A DNA stretch of 64,000 nt from Pseudaquidulcibacter saccharophilus (GTDB lineage: Bacteria; Pseudomonadota; Alphaproteobacteria; Caulobacterales; Aquidulcibacteraceae): assembly GCF_019455445.1 (NCBI RefSeq), contig NZ_JAHWUS010000002.1, forward strand, positions 62,001 through 126,000. The letters are read 5' to 3'. The position numbers and the translations under genes were made by a program. This document shows, piece by piece, positions 26,486 to 33,375 of this stretch; within the stretch, counting starts at the first letter, position 1; every line of letters begins with the position of its first letter. A model generated the notes under the pieces. That model was not told the origin of the DNA. It made no database searches and was given only the letters and a program-made list of their open reading frames with translations.

Positions 26486-27799
26486 CTAATTGGTCATTGC
26501 TGAAACCGGCGCCAAAACGATGCCGCGCGATTTCGCCTGTGATGCCCATGATGAAATCTGATCAATGGTTACCGCATAACCAACCCCAAAGCCAATCGAA
26601 TAGCCACGTTGTCCCGCAAGTGCTTCTAATGCGCCTAATTGGGCATTAATATCACTTGCAGAAGGTCGCTGGTCAATCAGGCGGTCGGCATTAGATGACT
26701 TTAGGCCTGCACCCTTTGCAAATTGCCCTAGCCCATTTGTTGTGCCATCAGACACAAAGCCAAGACCACGCGCTTTTAGCATTTTCATAATTGAGGTTGC
26801 AGGCCCCGCAGAACCCGCAAGTTTTCCACCCAAATAATTGGTAACACCAAAATAGCCAGTTGCACGAGATAATGAGAATTCAAGGCGGTGTTGGTTTTCC
26901 TCTGCCGAAGCACTTGAAAGAATCGTTTGTGGACCGGGGTCATTATCAGGGTAATCATATGGTTCCATTGGAATTTCAATCAAAACCTCATGCCCCTTTG
27001 CGCGCGCTTTATTTATCCAACCTTGAAGGTTATCGGCGGTGGGAACAAATGATAGTGTCACCTCGGATGGCAGTTGATTAATCGCCCGTTCGGTAATGCG
27101 GGAATTAAGACCAAGACCACCAACCACAAGCGCAATTTTTGGCGCGCCAGTTGCCGCAAATGGGCGTTTATAGGCGTCAAATGGCGTGCGTCCATCTGAT
27201 GAAACGATTGGCAATGGGCCAATGCCCGCCATTTGGGTAAGGCCTGAAATCGGTGCAGATGGCAGTGGCGCACCGCTGGCATAAGAAACCGCACCACGGG
27301 TAATGTTTACGCCGTTTTCGTTATTAGTAACCAATGTTGTCTTGGTATCCATTTGCGGTGCCAATATGCGTGCTTGCCCACTATTGGGGGCAGGTGGCGC
27401 AATTGCCGCCTCGGCAACGCTTCTGGCATGGGGTTCGTTTGCATTTGCGCCATGCGGCGAGGTTTTTTCTTCTTGTAAAGAATCAAGTTGCAAACCCTGT
27501 ACCCATGGTGACATAGAACCATCAGGAATGCGCCAAGCCATTGCCTGCAAAACGCCATTTGGATTTTGTTCGGTGTTGGTGATTTCGGAAACTTGACCAT
27601 TTGCAGGAAGTTGCGCAGGTGGTTGATAATGTGGAACATCAAGTTCAATTCTTGGTCCAACATCTCTTGGGTTTCCAGTGACTTCGATTGCACCTGCACC
27701 CGCAACCGTAATTGCGCCAATCCCAAGAAATGCCTTGGCAAAATGGGTCATTCCAACCAATAAGGGTTTTTGATTTAAAAACGCGCTTGCAGCCGCCAT
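26486..27799 (-). CDS. Divergent polysaccharide deacetylase family protein (DUF610/YibQ)
   Basis: A 437-residue envelope protein starting at ATG 27799, preceded by AGGAA seven bases upstream; the TTG at 27823 is less likely. It has an N-terminal hydrophobic helix (AFLGIGAITVAGAGAIEVTG), a low-complexity Pro/Ala region to about residue 210, and a C-terminal deacetylase-like barrel from KIALVVGGLGLN through EVLIEIPMEP, TGYFGVTNYLGGK and DQRPSASDIN. This matches the divergent polysaccharide deacetylases. The catalytic metal site of true deacetylases is not clear, so activity is uncertain. Upstream of rppH, as in related genomes. Confidence 0.87.
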   Translation of the reverse strand: MAAASAFLNQKPLLVGMTHFAKAFLGIGAITVAGAGAIEVTGNPRDVGPRIELDVPHYQPPAQLPANGQVSEITNTEQNPNGVLQAMAWRIPDGSMSPWVQGLQLDSLQEEKTSPHGANANEPHARSVAEAAIAPPAPNSGQARILAPQMDTKTTLVTNNENGVNITRGAVSYASGAPLPSAPISGLTQMAGIGPLPIVSSDGRTPFDAYKRPFAATGAPKIALVVGGLGLNSRITERAINQLPSEVTLSFVPTADNLQGWINKARAKGHEVLIEIPMEPYDYPDNDPGPQTILSSASAEENQHRLEFSLSRATGYFGVTNYLGGKLAGSAGPATSIMKMLKARGLGFVSDGTTNGLGQFAKGAGLKSSNADRLIDQRPSASDINAQLGALEALAGQRGYSIGFGVGYAVTIDQISSWASQAKSRGIVLAPVSAMTN

Positions 27800-27896
27800 T
27801 TTGATTTCCTGATTTTCTATCAATTTATAAATTCTTAATGCGCTATTTTGGTTAGCGAATTCTTAACATTTTGCCGCACCAAACTATGATTAAGGA

Positions 27897-27949
27897 AAAT
27901 TACGAATTTTGTCATACAGGAATTTTATGAAATAAAATGTCCGGTATCT
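27897..27949 (+). repeat. Palindromic element copy A
   Basis: Begins AAATTACG, continues ATTTTGTCAT, a hairpin AATTTTATGAAATAAAAT and ends TGTCCGGTATCT. It lacks the second ATTACG present in the other two copies. It matches the minus-strand copy at 28377-28436 almost throughout. Confidence 0.8.
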
Positions 27950-28244
27950 CGGTCACTGAACCAATATTCAAACAATATTTCACGTAATGTAACCATTTTA
28001 CCCCCTTTTGTGACCATTTTTAACATTGTTTTTCATAAAACATCCTTTGAAAAGTTATTAATAATCAATTGGTTGTGCTGAAATAGCATCGGTTTTTTTT
28101 ATGCAATGCCCCAAAAATGCTGACATTTGTTGACATTTTGCCGTCCTCCACCACGCATTGATTTTGCATTTATGCCCATATCATAAGGGATAAAGTAGGG
28201 TGGTGGATAGTGTTTCTTAAATGTTGGAGTTTGCGTGCCTTGCT

Positions 28245-28290
28245 TCTCCCTTGCGGGGAAGCTGTCGCCGAAGGCGACTGAAGGGGGGCG
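28245..28290 (+). repeat. Hairpin repeat unit, copy 1
   Basis: TTGCTTCTCCCTTGCGGGG, then AAGCTGTCGC, then GCGACTGAAGGGG. The outer arms (CTCCCTT / AAGGGGG) and inner stem (GTCGC / GCGAC) form a two-level hairpin. A second copy at 63945-63990 is nearly identical over 29 bp and keeps the inner stem with a different loop (CGAAG here, GTA there). Confidence 0.8.
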
Positions 28291-28297
28291 GCTATTC

Positions 28298-28360
28298 AAA
28301 ATTACGAATTACGTATTTTGTCATGACCTTCAAAATTGCAAAGCAATTTGTCCGGTATCT
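28298..28360 (+). repeat. Palindromic element copy C
   Basis: AAATTACG, ATTACG, ATTTTGTCAT, a central hairpin AAATTGCAAAGCAATTT, then TGTCCGGTATCT. The central hairpin differs in sequence from the other copies while the flanking arms are kept. Together with copy B it makes a long inverted repeat. Confidence 0.8.
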
Positions 28361-28376
28361 TGTGGTTTATACAGTT

Positions 28377-28436
28377 AGATACCGGACATTTTGTTTCACA
28401 AAATTCCGGTATGACAAAATCCGTAATCCGTAATTT
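28377..28436 (-). repeat. Palindromic element copy B
   Basis: Minus-strand copy: AAATTACG, GATTACG, GATTTTGTCAT, ACCGGAATTTTGT, a GAA loop, ACAAAATGTCCGGTATCT. The centre forms a strong stem (ACCGG-AATTTTGT with ACAAAAT-GTCCGGT). It abuts the stop codon of the last flagellar gene (28437) and may act as its transcript end. Confidence 0.8.
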
Positions 28437-28886
28437 CTACGCTTTTCTATCCAGTGCGATTGCGGTGGTGTTTGCGCGGGCTGGGGCGGTTTTTATGCCG
28501 CCTGCGCCATATGAAATTGGGGTAGGGCGCGCGTTCATTGCCTCTTTGGCGATTGCCTGAACCAAACCTTCGGTAAGGCGCATTTTTCTTTCCAAGGCGT
28601 TTTCATGTTTTTCCATTAAATCGCGAAATTTTTCGGTGCAATCACGCAATGCGGCTTTTAATGCCGGATTACCAGATTGAAGCAAATCAGGGTTTTGGGC
28701 GATGCGTCTTGTCTCGCTTGAATATGCGGCGGCAAGGCGCGAAACCTCATCATTAAGGGGTTTTACGTCGGTTAATTCATTTGAATCAAGTGCGGTAAGT
28801 TGGTTTTGCGTTATCTCGCACAGGCGTTTTGTCAAAAGCACCATTTGCTCAAGATAATCATTTGTGTCTTTTGCGATCAAAGCCAT
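28437..28886 (-). CDS. FlgN/FlbY-like flagellar protein
   Basis: A 149-residue, mostly helical protein: VLLTKRLCEITQNQLTALDS at the N-terminus, a long coiled coil (RDLMEKHENALERKMRLTEGLVQAI) and a short C-terminal Tyr-Gly motif SYGAGG, which together resemble FlgN-type chaperones that guard hook-associated proteins. In Caulobacter the flagellar gene flbY has, from memory, a similar place after flgI and a small FlgJ-like gene. It lies 3 bp downstream of the FlgJ-like gene in the same operon. Assignment rests on context plus helix pattern. Confidence 0.6.
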   Translation of the reverse strand: MALIAKDTNDYLEQMVLLTKRLCEITQNQLTALDSNELTDVKPLNDEVSRLAAAYSSETRRIAQNPDLLQSGNPALKAALRDCTEKFRDLMEKHENALERKMRLTEGLVQAIAKEAMNARPTPISYGAGGIKTAPARANTTAIALDRKA

Positions 28887-28889
28887 GAA

Positions 28890-29225
28890 TTACTCCTGCG
28901 CCAATGGTATTGCTTGGGTTTTTTGTGCGGCTTCTTGGATTTTAAGGATTTCACCTTTTACAGCAGTGGCAATTCCAACCCCGTTGGTGTGTGAAATTGC
29001 CTTTGCATATTCATCGTATAAAAATGGCTTGAAGGCGCGTTCGCCCGCGCCGCCGCCAAATTCTGAATCCGACATGTCATTATCTGTATCAGAGAATGAC
29101 AAAAGCTGTGACAGAACCATTTGTTCAAATTGCTTTGCCACTTTGTCGGCGTGTGCCTCACCAGTGATTTTGGAATTAATGCTTCCAAGTGTCTGGGCGA
29201 CTATGTTTGCGCTCATGTTACTCAT
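28890..29225 (-). CDS. FlgJ-like rod-binding protein
   Basis: About 111 residues from ATG 29225, which overlaps the TGA of flgI (TGATG); a GTG one codon earlier is the alternative. The rod-binding domain is visible as ADKVAKQFEQMVLSQLLSF, FGGGAGERAFKPFLYDEYAKAI and GVGIATAVKGEILKI. It lacks the C-terminal muramidase domain of enterobacterial FlgJ, as is normal for alphaproteobacterial single-domain versions. It should help rod assembly through peptidoglycan, with a separate hydrolase supplying the cutting. Confidence 0.85.
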   Translation of the reverse strand: MSNMSANIVAQTLGSINSKITGEAHADKVAKQFEQMVLSQLLSFSDTDNDMSDSEFGGGAGERAFKPFLYDEYAKAISHTNGVGIATAVKGEILKIQEAAQKTQAIPLAQE

Positions 29226-30385
29226 CACATTACCTCAATATCTGCTTGGATTGCGCCGGCGGCTTTTAGCGCCTGCAAAATCTGAATTAAGTCACGTGGG
29301 TTAACCCCAAGGGCATTAAGACCCGCCACCAGTTCACGAAGTGGCACACCGCCCCGAACCATGGTCAAATCGCCTTTATCTTCTTCAACTTTGATGGTTG
29401 ATGATGGAACTGCTGCGGTCTGGCCCTGAGAGAATGGGGCAGGTTGGGAAACGCTTGGGTTTTCGCCGACAGAGATTGTCAAATTACCCTGTGCCACAGC
29501 AACGGTAGAGACCTTAACATTCTCACCCATAACTACGATGCCGGATGATTCATCAACCACAATTTTTGCAGGGCTATCGGGGATAACTTGAAGGTTTTCA
29601 ATGCGGGCAATCAAATTCGCCATATTACCAGGGTAGCCAATAGGCTTCATCAAGGTTACGCTTGATGGGTTTTCAACGATTGCCGCCTCTATACCAAGGT
29701 TTTTGTTGATTTCTGCCGCAATACGTTTTGCGGTGGTGAAATCTGGGTTGCGTAATGATAGGCGCAGCTCAGTCATATTGGCGAGGTTGAAATTAGTTTC
29801 AAGTTCGATTGTCGCGCCATTGGCAACGCGGCCATTTGTGGTAACACCGCGACCGATTTTTGAGCCTGATTTACCGCTTGCTTCAAAGCCACCAATTGTA
29901 AGCTGCCCCTGGGCAACGGCATAAACATTGCCATCCGCGCCGCGTAATGGGGTAACGCTTAGTGTGCCGCCTTCAAGGCTTTTGGCATCACCAATTGATG
30001 AAACATTGACGTCGATTTTTGTGCCAACAGTGGCAAAAGGAGGCAAGGTTGCAGTAACCCAAACCACGGCAACGTTTTTAGTTTGCATAGAGGTTTGATC
30101 ACGAACGTTTGTTCCCATTGGCTCAAGCGAATTTTCAAGCAATTGCTTTGTCATCGGGCTATTACGCAAATTATCGCCAGTTCCAGGCAAACCAAATACA
30201 AGGCCAACGCCGACAAGCTGGTTATCGCGAACCCCTTCAACCGAGGTCATATCCTTAATTCTTGAACCACTGCCGGCCGCGTTCGCCACCGTAAAGGGGG
30301 CAAAAATTAACAAAGCCAAAGCAAAGAGAACAGGTTTAAATGATTTCAACACGGTATAATTTGCCTTAAAGTTAAATAAAAACAT
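29225..30385 (-). CDS. flgI: Flagellar P-ring protein FlgI
   Basis: FlgI forms the periplasmic P ring around the flagellar rod. The 386-residue protein has a signal peptide (FKPVLFALALLIFAPFTVANA) and the P-ring blocks RIKDMTSVEGVRDNQLVGVGLV, GLPGTGDN, NVAVVWVTATLPPFA, SLEGGTLSVTPLRGADG, GIVVMGENVKVSTVAVA and the C-terminal GVNPRDLIQILQALKAAGAI. It is divergent from fliX, an arrangement also known in Caulobacter. flgA and flgH are not in the window. The intergenic region (30386-30575) is strongly AT-rich and carries TTAACC at 30537 but no full CtrA pair. Confidence 0.96.
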   Translation of the reverse strand: MFLFNFKANYTVLKSFKPVLFALALLIFAPFTVANAAGSGSRIKDMTSVEGVRDNQLVGVGLVFGLPGTGDNLRNSPMTKQLLENSLEPMGTNVRDQTSMQTKNVAVVWVTATLPPFATVGTKIDVNVSSIGDAKSLEGGTLSVTPLRGADGNVYAVAQGQLTIGGFEASGKSGSKIGRGVTTNGRVANGATIELETNFNLANMTELRLSLRNPDFTTAKRIAAEINKNLGIEAAIVENPSSVTLMKPIGYPGNMANLIARIENLQVIPDSPAKIVVDESSGIVVMGENVKVSTVAVAQGNLTISVGENPSVSQPAPFSQGQTAAVPSSTIKVEEDKGDLTMVRGGVPLRELVAGLNALGVNPRDLIQILQALKAAGAIQADIEVM

Positions 30386-30575
30386 TATCCGAAATTACAA
30401 TGCGAAATCCGTGCCAATTGACGATTTATATAATGTGTTGATTTTAAAGCAAAAATATTATTAATTTCTGATAATAAATTACCTATTAGGCAATTTTTGC
30501 CCAATTGATTAAATTTTATCAAATGCTTATAGTAAATTAACCAAATATTATGAATACAAACCTATATTTTAAAGC

Positions 30576-30992
30576 ATGAAAATCGAAGGCGTTTCATCAT
30601 CTGTGGCAGCACAAAATAGGAAAGCAGAAAAAATCGCTGCTTCTGGTTTTGCTGTACCTAATCAAGCGGCACCAAAGGCTGGTGCAGCGCAAACGCCAAT
30701 TCCATCTAGTGCGATAAGTTCGCTTGATTCACTTTTGGCACTTCAGGCCGAAGACACACCACAAGAGCGCCGCCGCCGTGCAATTTCACGTGCTGATTCG
30801 CTACTTGATCAGCTTGATGATTTGCGTGTTGCAACGCTTTCTGGTCGTGTAATGCATTCCCAAATTTCAAAACTTGCCTCGTCACTGCGTGAGCGCCTCG
30901 AAGGTGTTGATGACGAAAAATTGCAATCAATTCTGGATGATATCGAATTGCGTGCAGAGGTTGAGTTAGCCAAGCTTGAAAAAAGTTTGTAA
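30576..30992 (+). CDS. fliX: Flagellar assembly regulator FliX
   Basis: FliX couples early flagellar assembly to activity of the sigma-54 activator FlbD in Caulobacter. The 138-residue protein has a low-complexity N-terminus and the conserved C-terminal half: SLDSLLALQ, then ERRRRAISRADSLLDQLDDL, and the final IELRAEVELAKLEKSL, matching the alphaproteobacterial FliX family. Its position divergent from flgI and upstream of dksA supports the call. FlbD is not in the window. TTAACC at 30537-30542 could be a CtrA half-site at its -35 region. Confidence 0.88.
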   Translation: MKIEGVSSSVAAQNRKAEKIAASGFAVPNQAAPKAGAAQTPIPSSAISSLDSLLALQAEDTPQERRRRAISRADSLLDQLDDLRVATLSGRVMHSQISKLASSLRERLEGVDDEKLQSILDDIELRAEVELAKLEKSL

Positions 30993-31117
30993 TTAATTGG
31001 GCTAGCATCTGCTAAAAAAACTAACTTAGTGGCATTTTTACACATCAATTACAGTAGAAGCAGTTTGTCAAAAGACCTCACTACGACTATATGCGCAAAT
31101 TAAATAAAGCATACATG

Positions 31118-31155
31118 GCACTTTAGGAATTCTAGTGCACTTTGAGAATTCTAGT
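31118..31155 (+). repeat. Tandem 19-bp repeat in the dksA leader
   Basis: GCACTTTAGGAATTCTAGT (31118-31136) is followed directly by GCACTTTGAGAATTCTAGT (31137-31155), two differences in 19 bases. Each unit is centred on a partly palindromic GAATTC. The second unit ends 18 bp before the dksA start codon. Confidence 0.85.
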
Positions 31156-31173
31156 ACTGGTGGAGGGCTGAGG

Positions 31174-31644
31174 ATGACGCAGATTACATCCAATGAATAT
31201 AGCGCAGATGTTAGCGAAAAGATCCGTAAAATGGACGAAGATCTGGGCAATTACATACCAACTGATGACGAACCATTCATGAATGAACGTCAGCTTCAAT
31301 TTTTCCGTGTGAAACTTGAAAAATGGAAAGCTGATATTCTCGCCGATAGTCAAAATACAATATCTCACTTGCAAATTGATTCAATCAACTTGCCGGATTC
31401 AATTGATCGCGCATCGGCTGAAACCGAAAAAGGTATTGAACTTCGCACCCGCGATCGCCAACGTAAACTTATTGCCAAAATCGATGAAGCAATTAAACGC
31501 ATCGATGAAGGTGAATATGGTTATTGCGAAGAAACCGGTGAGCCGATTTCACTTGGTCGTTTGATTGCCCGTCCGATTGCGACACTCTCCTTAGAGGCAC
31601 AAGAACGCCACGAACGCCAAGAAAGAGTTCATAGAGACGACTAA
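31174..31644 (+). CDS. dksA: RNA polymerase-binding protein DksA
   Basis: DksA binds RNA polymerase in the secondary channel and mediates the stringent response with ppGpp. The ATG at 31174 follows GGAGGG with normal spacing, giving 156 residues; the frame to 31135 is discarded. The coiled-coil tip region, LADSQNTISHLQ and ELRTRDRQRKLIAKIDEAIKRI are present. The zinc-finger part reads YCEETGEPISLGRLIARPIATLSLEAQERH, so only one of the four usual Cys remains, as I recall from other alphaproteobacterial DksA proteins. It lies downstream of fliX, a conserved neighbourhood, after a tandem 19-bp repeat. Confidence 0.94.
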   Translation: MTQITSNEYSADVSEKIRKMDEDLGNYIPTDDEPFMNERQLQFFRVKLEKWKADILADSQNTISHLQIDSINLPDSIDRASAETEKGIELRTRDRQRKLIAKIDEAIKRIDEGEYGYCEETGEPISLGRLIARPIATLSLEAQERHERQERVHRDD

Positions 31645-31679
31645 TAATTCGTACTTTGATGCATTTTTTGAGGAATATG

Positions 31680-31710
31680 GGGCAATTTATGCAATTGCCC
31701 TATTTTTTTT
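31680..31710 (+). terminator. Terminator after dksA
   Basis: Stem GGGCAATT / AATTGCCC with loop TATGC, followed by a run of eight T. Located 36 bp past the dksA stop and before tRNA-Arg. Confidence 0.85.
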
Positions 31711-31749
31711 GTTATGATTTCGGGTAAAAGACGCGAGTTCTGGCAAAAT

Positions 31750-31826
31750 GGCTCCGTAGCTCAGCTGGATAGAGCATCCGCCTTCTAAGCGGACGGTCAC
31801 TGGTTCGAATCCAGTCGGAGTCGCCA
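31750..31826 (+). tRNA. tRNA-Arg (anticodon UCU)
   Basis: A full 77-nt cloverleaf: acceptor GGCTCCG with CGGAGTC, D-arm AGCTCAGCTGGATAGAGC, anticodon stem CCGCC/GGCGG-like around loop with TCT, T-arm CTGGTTCGAATCCAG, and an encoded 3' CCA. It reads AGA codons. The rest of the 343-bp gap (31645-31987) holds only the dksA terminator and AT-rich promoter-like sequence. Confidence 0.97.
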
Positions 31827-31987
31827 TTCTTTTCAAAGGCATTTTTCAAAGACATATTGGCTATAAACTAACCAGAACGCCTATTTTTTGATGTTTTGTG
31901 CATTCTGCATGGAATATTTATATTTTTGCCTAATTCAATCACAATTTTGTGCCAAGATATAGGCGAAAGTTGGTGTGAAGAATCAAA

Positions 31988-32482
31988 ATGAAAAAGATGA
32001 TTTTGCCATTGGTGGCGTTTTTATCTGCTTGCAGCTTTATTGGTAATGAGCCGCCAAAAATTAAATCTACCCATGTGCCTGAAACTGATCTTGAGTATGT
32101 TTATTATAATTATGATATCTATTCCCAAGATTTTACTGCGGATAGAAATGTTTTGGGAATTGCCGAGGCAATAAAGGACACCGTAAAATCACTTCAGGCG
32201 CAGAAAAACAGCGAATATAAAAATATAAAATATGTTGATTTCAATTTCCGGCTTGTGAATCCGAATAAACCTAGTGAAACCCTTGATTATGCGGAATTTG
32301 TTATTCCTTATAATACGGCGATGCACGCAAATATTTCAAAAGACAAACCTGTTGATTATCTTGATATGGAAAATGACTTCTGGTTCAAAGATGAAATGAG
32401 TAATGTTGTTGTTGAAAGCTTTTGTGCAGATTTGCGTTTTGGGCCCAGCCGTTTTTGTAATCTGGTTGATGCAGGTGTTTAA
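31988..32482 (+). CDS. Hypothetical lipoprotein
   Basis: A 164-residue protein with a lipoprotein signal (MKKMILPLVAFLSACS, lipidated Cys15). The mature part is Tyr/Asp/Asn-rich (DLEYVYYNYDIYSQDF, NIKYVDFNFRLVNPNKPSE) with two Cys near the C-terminus (SFCADLRFGPSRFCN), which may form a disulfide. I recognise no family. It follows tRNA-Arg and precedes the complex I accessory gene, with its own leader, so it is probably monocistronic. Confidence 0.65.
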   Translation: MKKMILPLVAFLSACSFIGNEPPKIKSTHVPETDLEYVYYNYDIYSQDFTADRNVLGIAEAIKDTVKSLQAQKNSEYKNIKYVDFNFRLVNPNKPSETLDYAEFVIPYNTAMHANISKDKPVDYLDMENDFWFKDEMSNVVVESFCADLRFGPSRFCNLVDAGV

Positions 32483-32568
32483 GGCGGGTTCTAATCACTA
32501 TTATAATGAATTTTGCACTTTACAAATTTTGTAAATTTTGTAGGCACATAATGGAATGAGAGGGAATT

Positions 32569-32874
32569 ATGGGCGCACGTATTTATTCACCTGCGAAAAA
32601 TCCGTTACAATCAGGTCGTGGCAAACTTGGCATCTGGGTTCTTGAATTTGAACCACAAGGCGCAAAGACCAAAGATCCACTTATGGGCTGGACATCTTCG
32701 GGTGACACTTTGCAGCAATTGAAAATGACTTTCCATTCTAAAGAGGCGGCAATTGAATATGCCACCAAAAACAATATTCCATATGATTTAGAAGAACCAA
32801 AACCGGTTAAACGTATTATTCGTGCCTATGCCGATAATTTTTCGATGAACCGCAAAGAACCTTGGTCACACTAA
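32569..32874 (+). CDS. NDUFS4-like respiratory complex I accessory subunit
   Basis: A 101-residue protein of the ETC complex I subunit (NDUFS4, 18-kDa) family, which in mitochondria and alphaproteobacteria is an accessory subunit of NADH:ubiquinone oxidoreductase. Visible motifs are RIYSPAKNPLQSGRGK, WVLEFEPQ, PLMGWTSSGDTLQQLKMTF and the C-terminal ADNFSMNRKEPWSH. No nuo genes are nearby, as is usual for this gene. It is preceded by a GAGGG site and followed by a strong bidirectional terminator. Confidence 0.9.
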   Translation: MGARIYSPAKNPLQSGRGKLGIWVLEFEPQGAKTKDPLMGWTSSGDTLQQLKMTFHSKEAAIEYATKNNIPYDLEEPKPVKRIIRAYADNFSMNRKEPWSH

Positions 32875-32890
32875 AAAAACAATATGCTAC

Positions 32891-32925
32891 AAAAAAAAGC
32901 CCTGCATCGCAGGGCTTTTGTTTTA
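32891..32925. terminator. Bidirectional terminator between the NDUFS4-like and DUF805 genes
   Basis: Stem AAAAGCCCTGC / GCAGGGCTTTT with loop ATC, flanked by A and T runs, between convergent genes. Confidence 0.87.
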
Positions 32926-32941
32926 TGATATGGCTCGTGTT

Positions 32942-33310
32942 TTATGCGATTTGTTTTGGGTTTGGCCCATAAATGTTTTCAGGTTCAGAATCTTTTACCA
33001 TGAAATAAATTAAAACAATCGCGCCGAAGAACGGTATAAGGGCAATCAACAGCCACCAAGCACTTTTACCAATGTCATGCAATCTGCGGAATGAAACGGC
33101 AAGACCGGGAACCAAAGCCACAAGGCTATAAAGCCCACTTAATGGACCTGATCCCGCGCTTTTGAAAATTACACCATCTATAACGGCAAGAAGAACTGCA
33201 ACAATTATGTTGGCAAGCGTGAAAAGCCAATATTCACGTCTGCGGGCGCGGCCTTTAAAATCACTCCAATTTAAAAAGACGCTTTTATAGTTTTCAACGA
33301 TTTCGTTCAT
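32942..33310 (-). CDS. DUF805 membrane protein (YhaH-like)
   Basis: A 122-residue inner-membrane protein with the DUF805 signature: NWSDFKGRARRREYWLFTLANI at the N-terminus, SLVALVPGLAVSFRRLHDIGKSAWW in the middle and a final Gly-Pro-Asn motif YGPNPKQ. Four hydrophobic helices are visible. Family function unknown. It lies 65 bp downstream of uvrA on the same strand. Confidence 0.92.
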   Translation of the reverse strand: MNEIVENYKSVFLNWSDFKGRARRREYWLFTLANIIVAVLLAVIDGVIFKSAGSGPLSGLYSLVALVPGLAVSFRRLHDIGKSAWWLLIALIPFFGAIVLIYFMVKDSEPENIYGPNPKQIA

Positions 33311-33375
33311 TAAAATCCCCTGTTATTAAATTTAATTCATGATAGCAGTGGAATGTAACAATGCAAGGACAATTA

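Larger units (their letters stand above)
27800..28436. repeat. Repeat-rich noncoding block between the deacetylase and flagellar genes
   Basis: No credible gene is present in about 640 bp. It contains three copies of a roughly 60-bp palindromic element, a segment related to the end of the window (27986-28136 versus 63661-63797), an 8-bp inverted repeat (28147-28154 with 28200-28207) and one copy of a hairpin unit at 28245-28290. The 66-codon minus-strand frame at 28099-28299 simply reads through these repeats. Confidence 0.8.

Noticed and set aside
28099-28299. A 66-codon minus-strand frame
   Set aside because: It reads through the hairpin repeat and the 8-bp inverted repeat, has no ribosome binding site and no protein-like pattern.
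30386-30575. Full CtrA pair in the flgI-fliX intergenic region
   Set aside because: Five TTAA copies occur, but none are 11 bp apart; only a TTAACC half-site at 30537 is suggestive.
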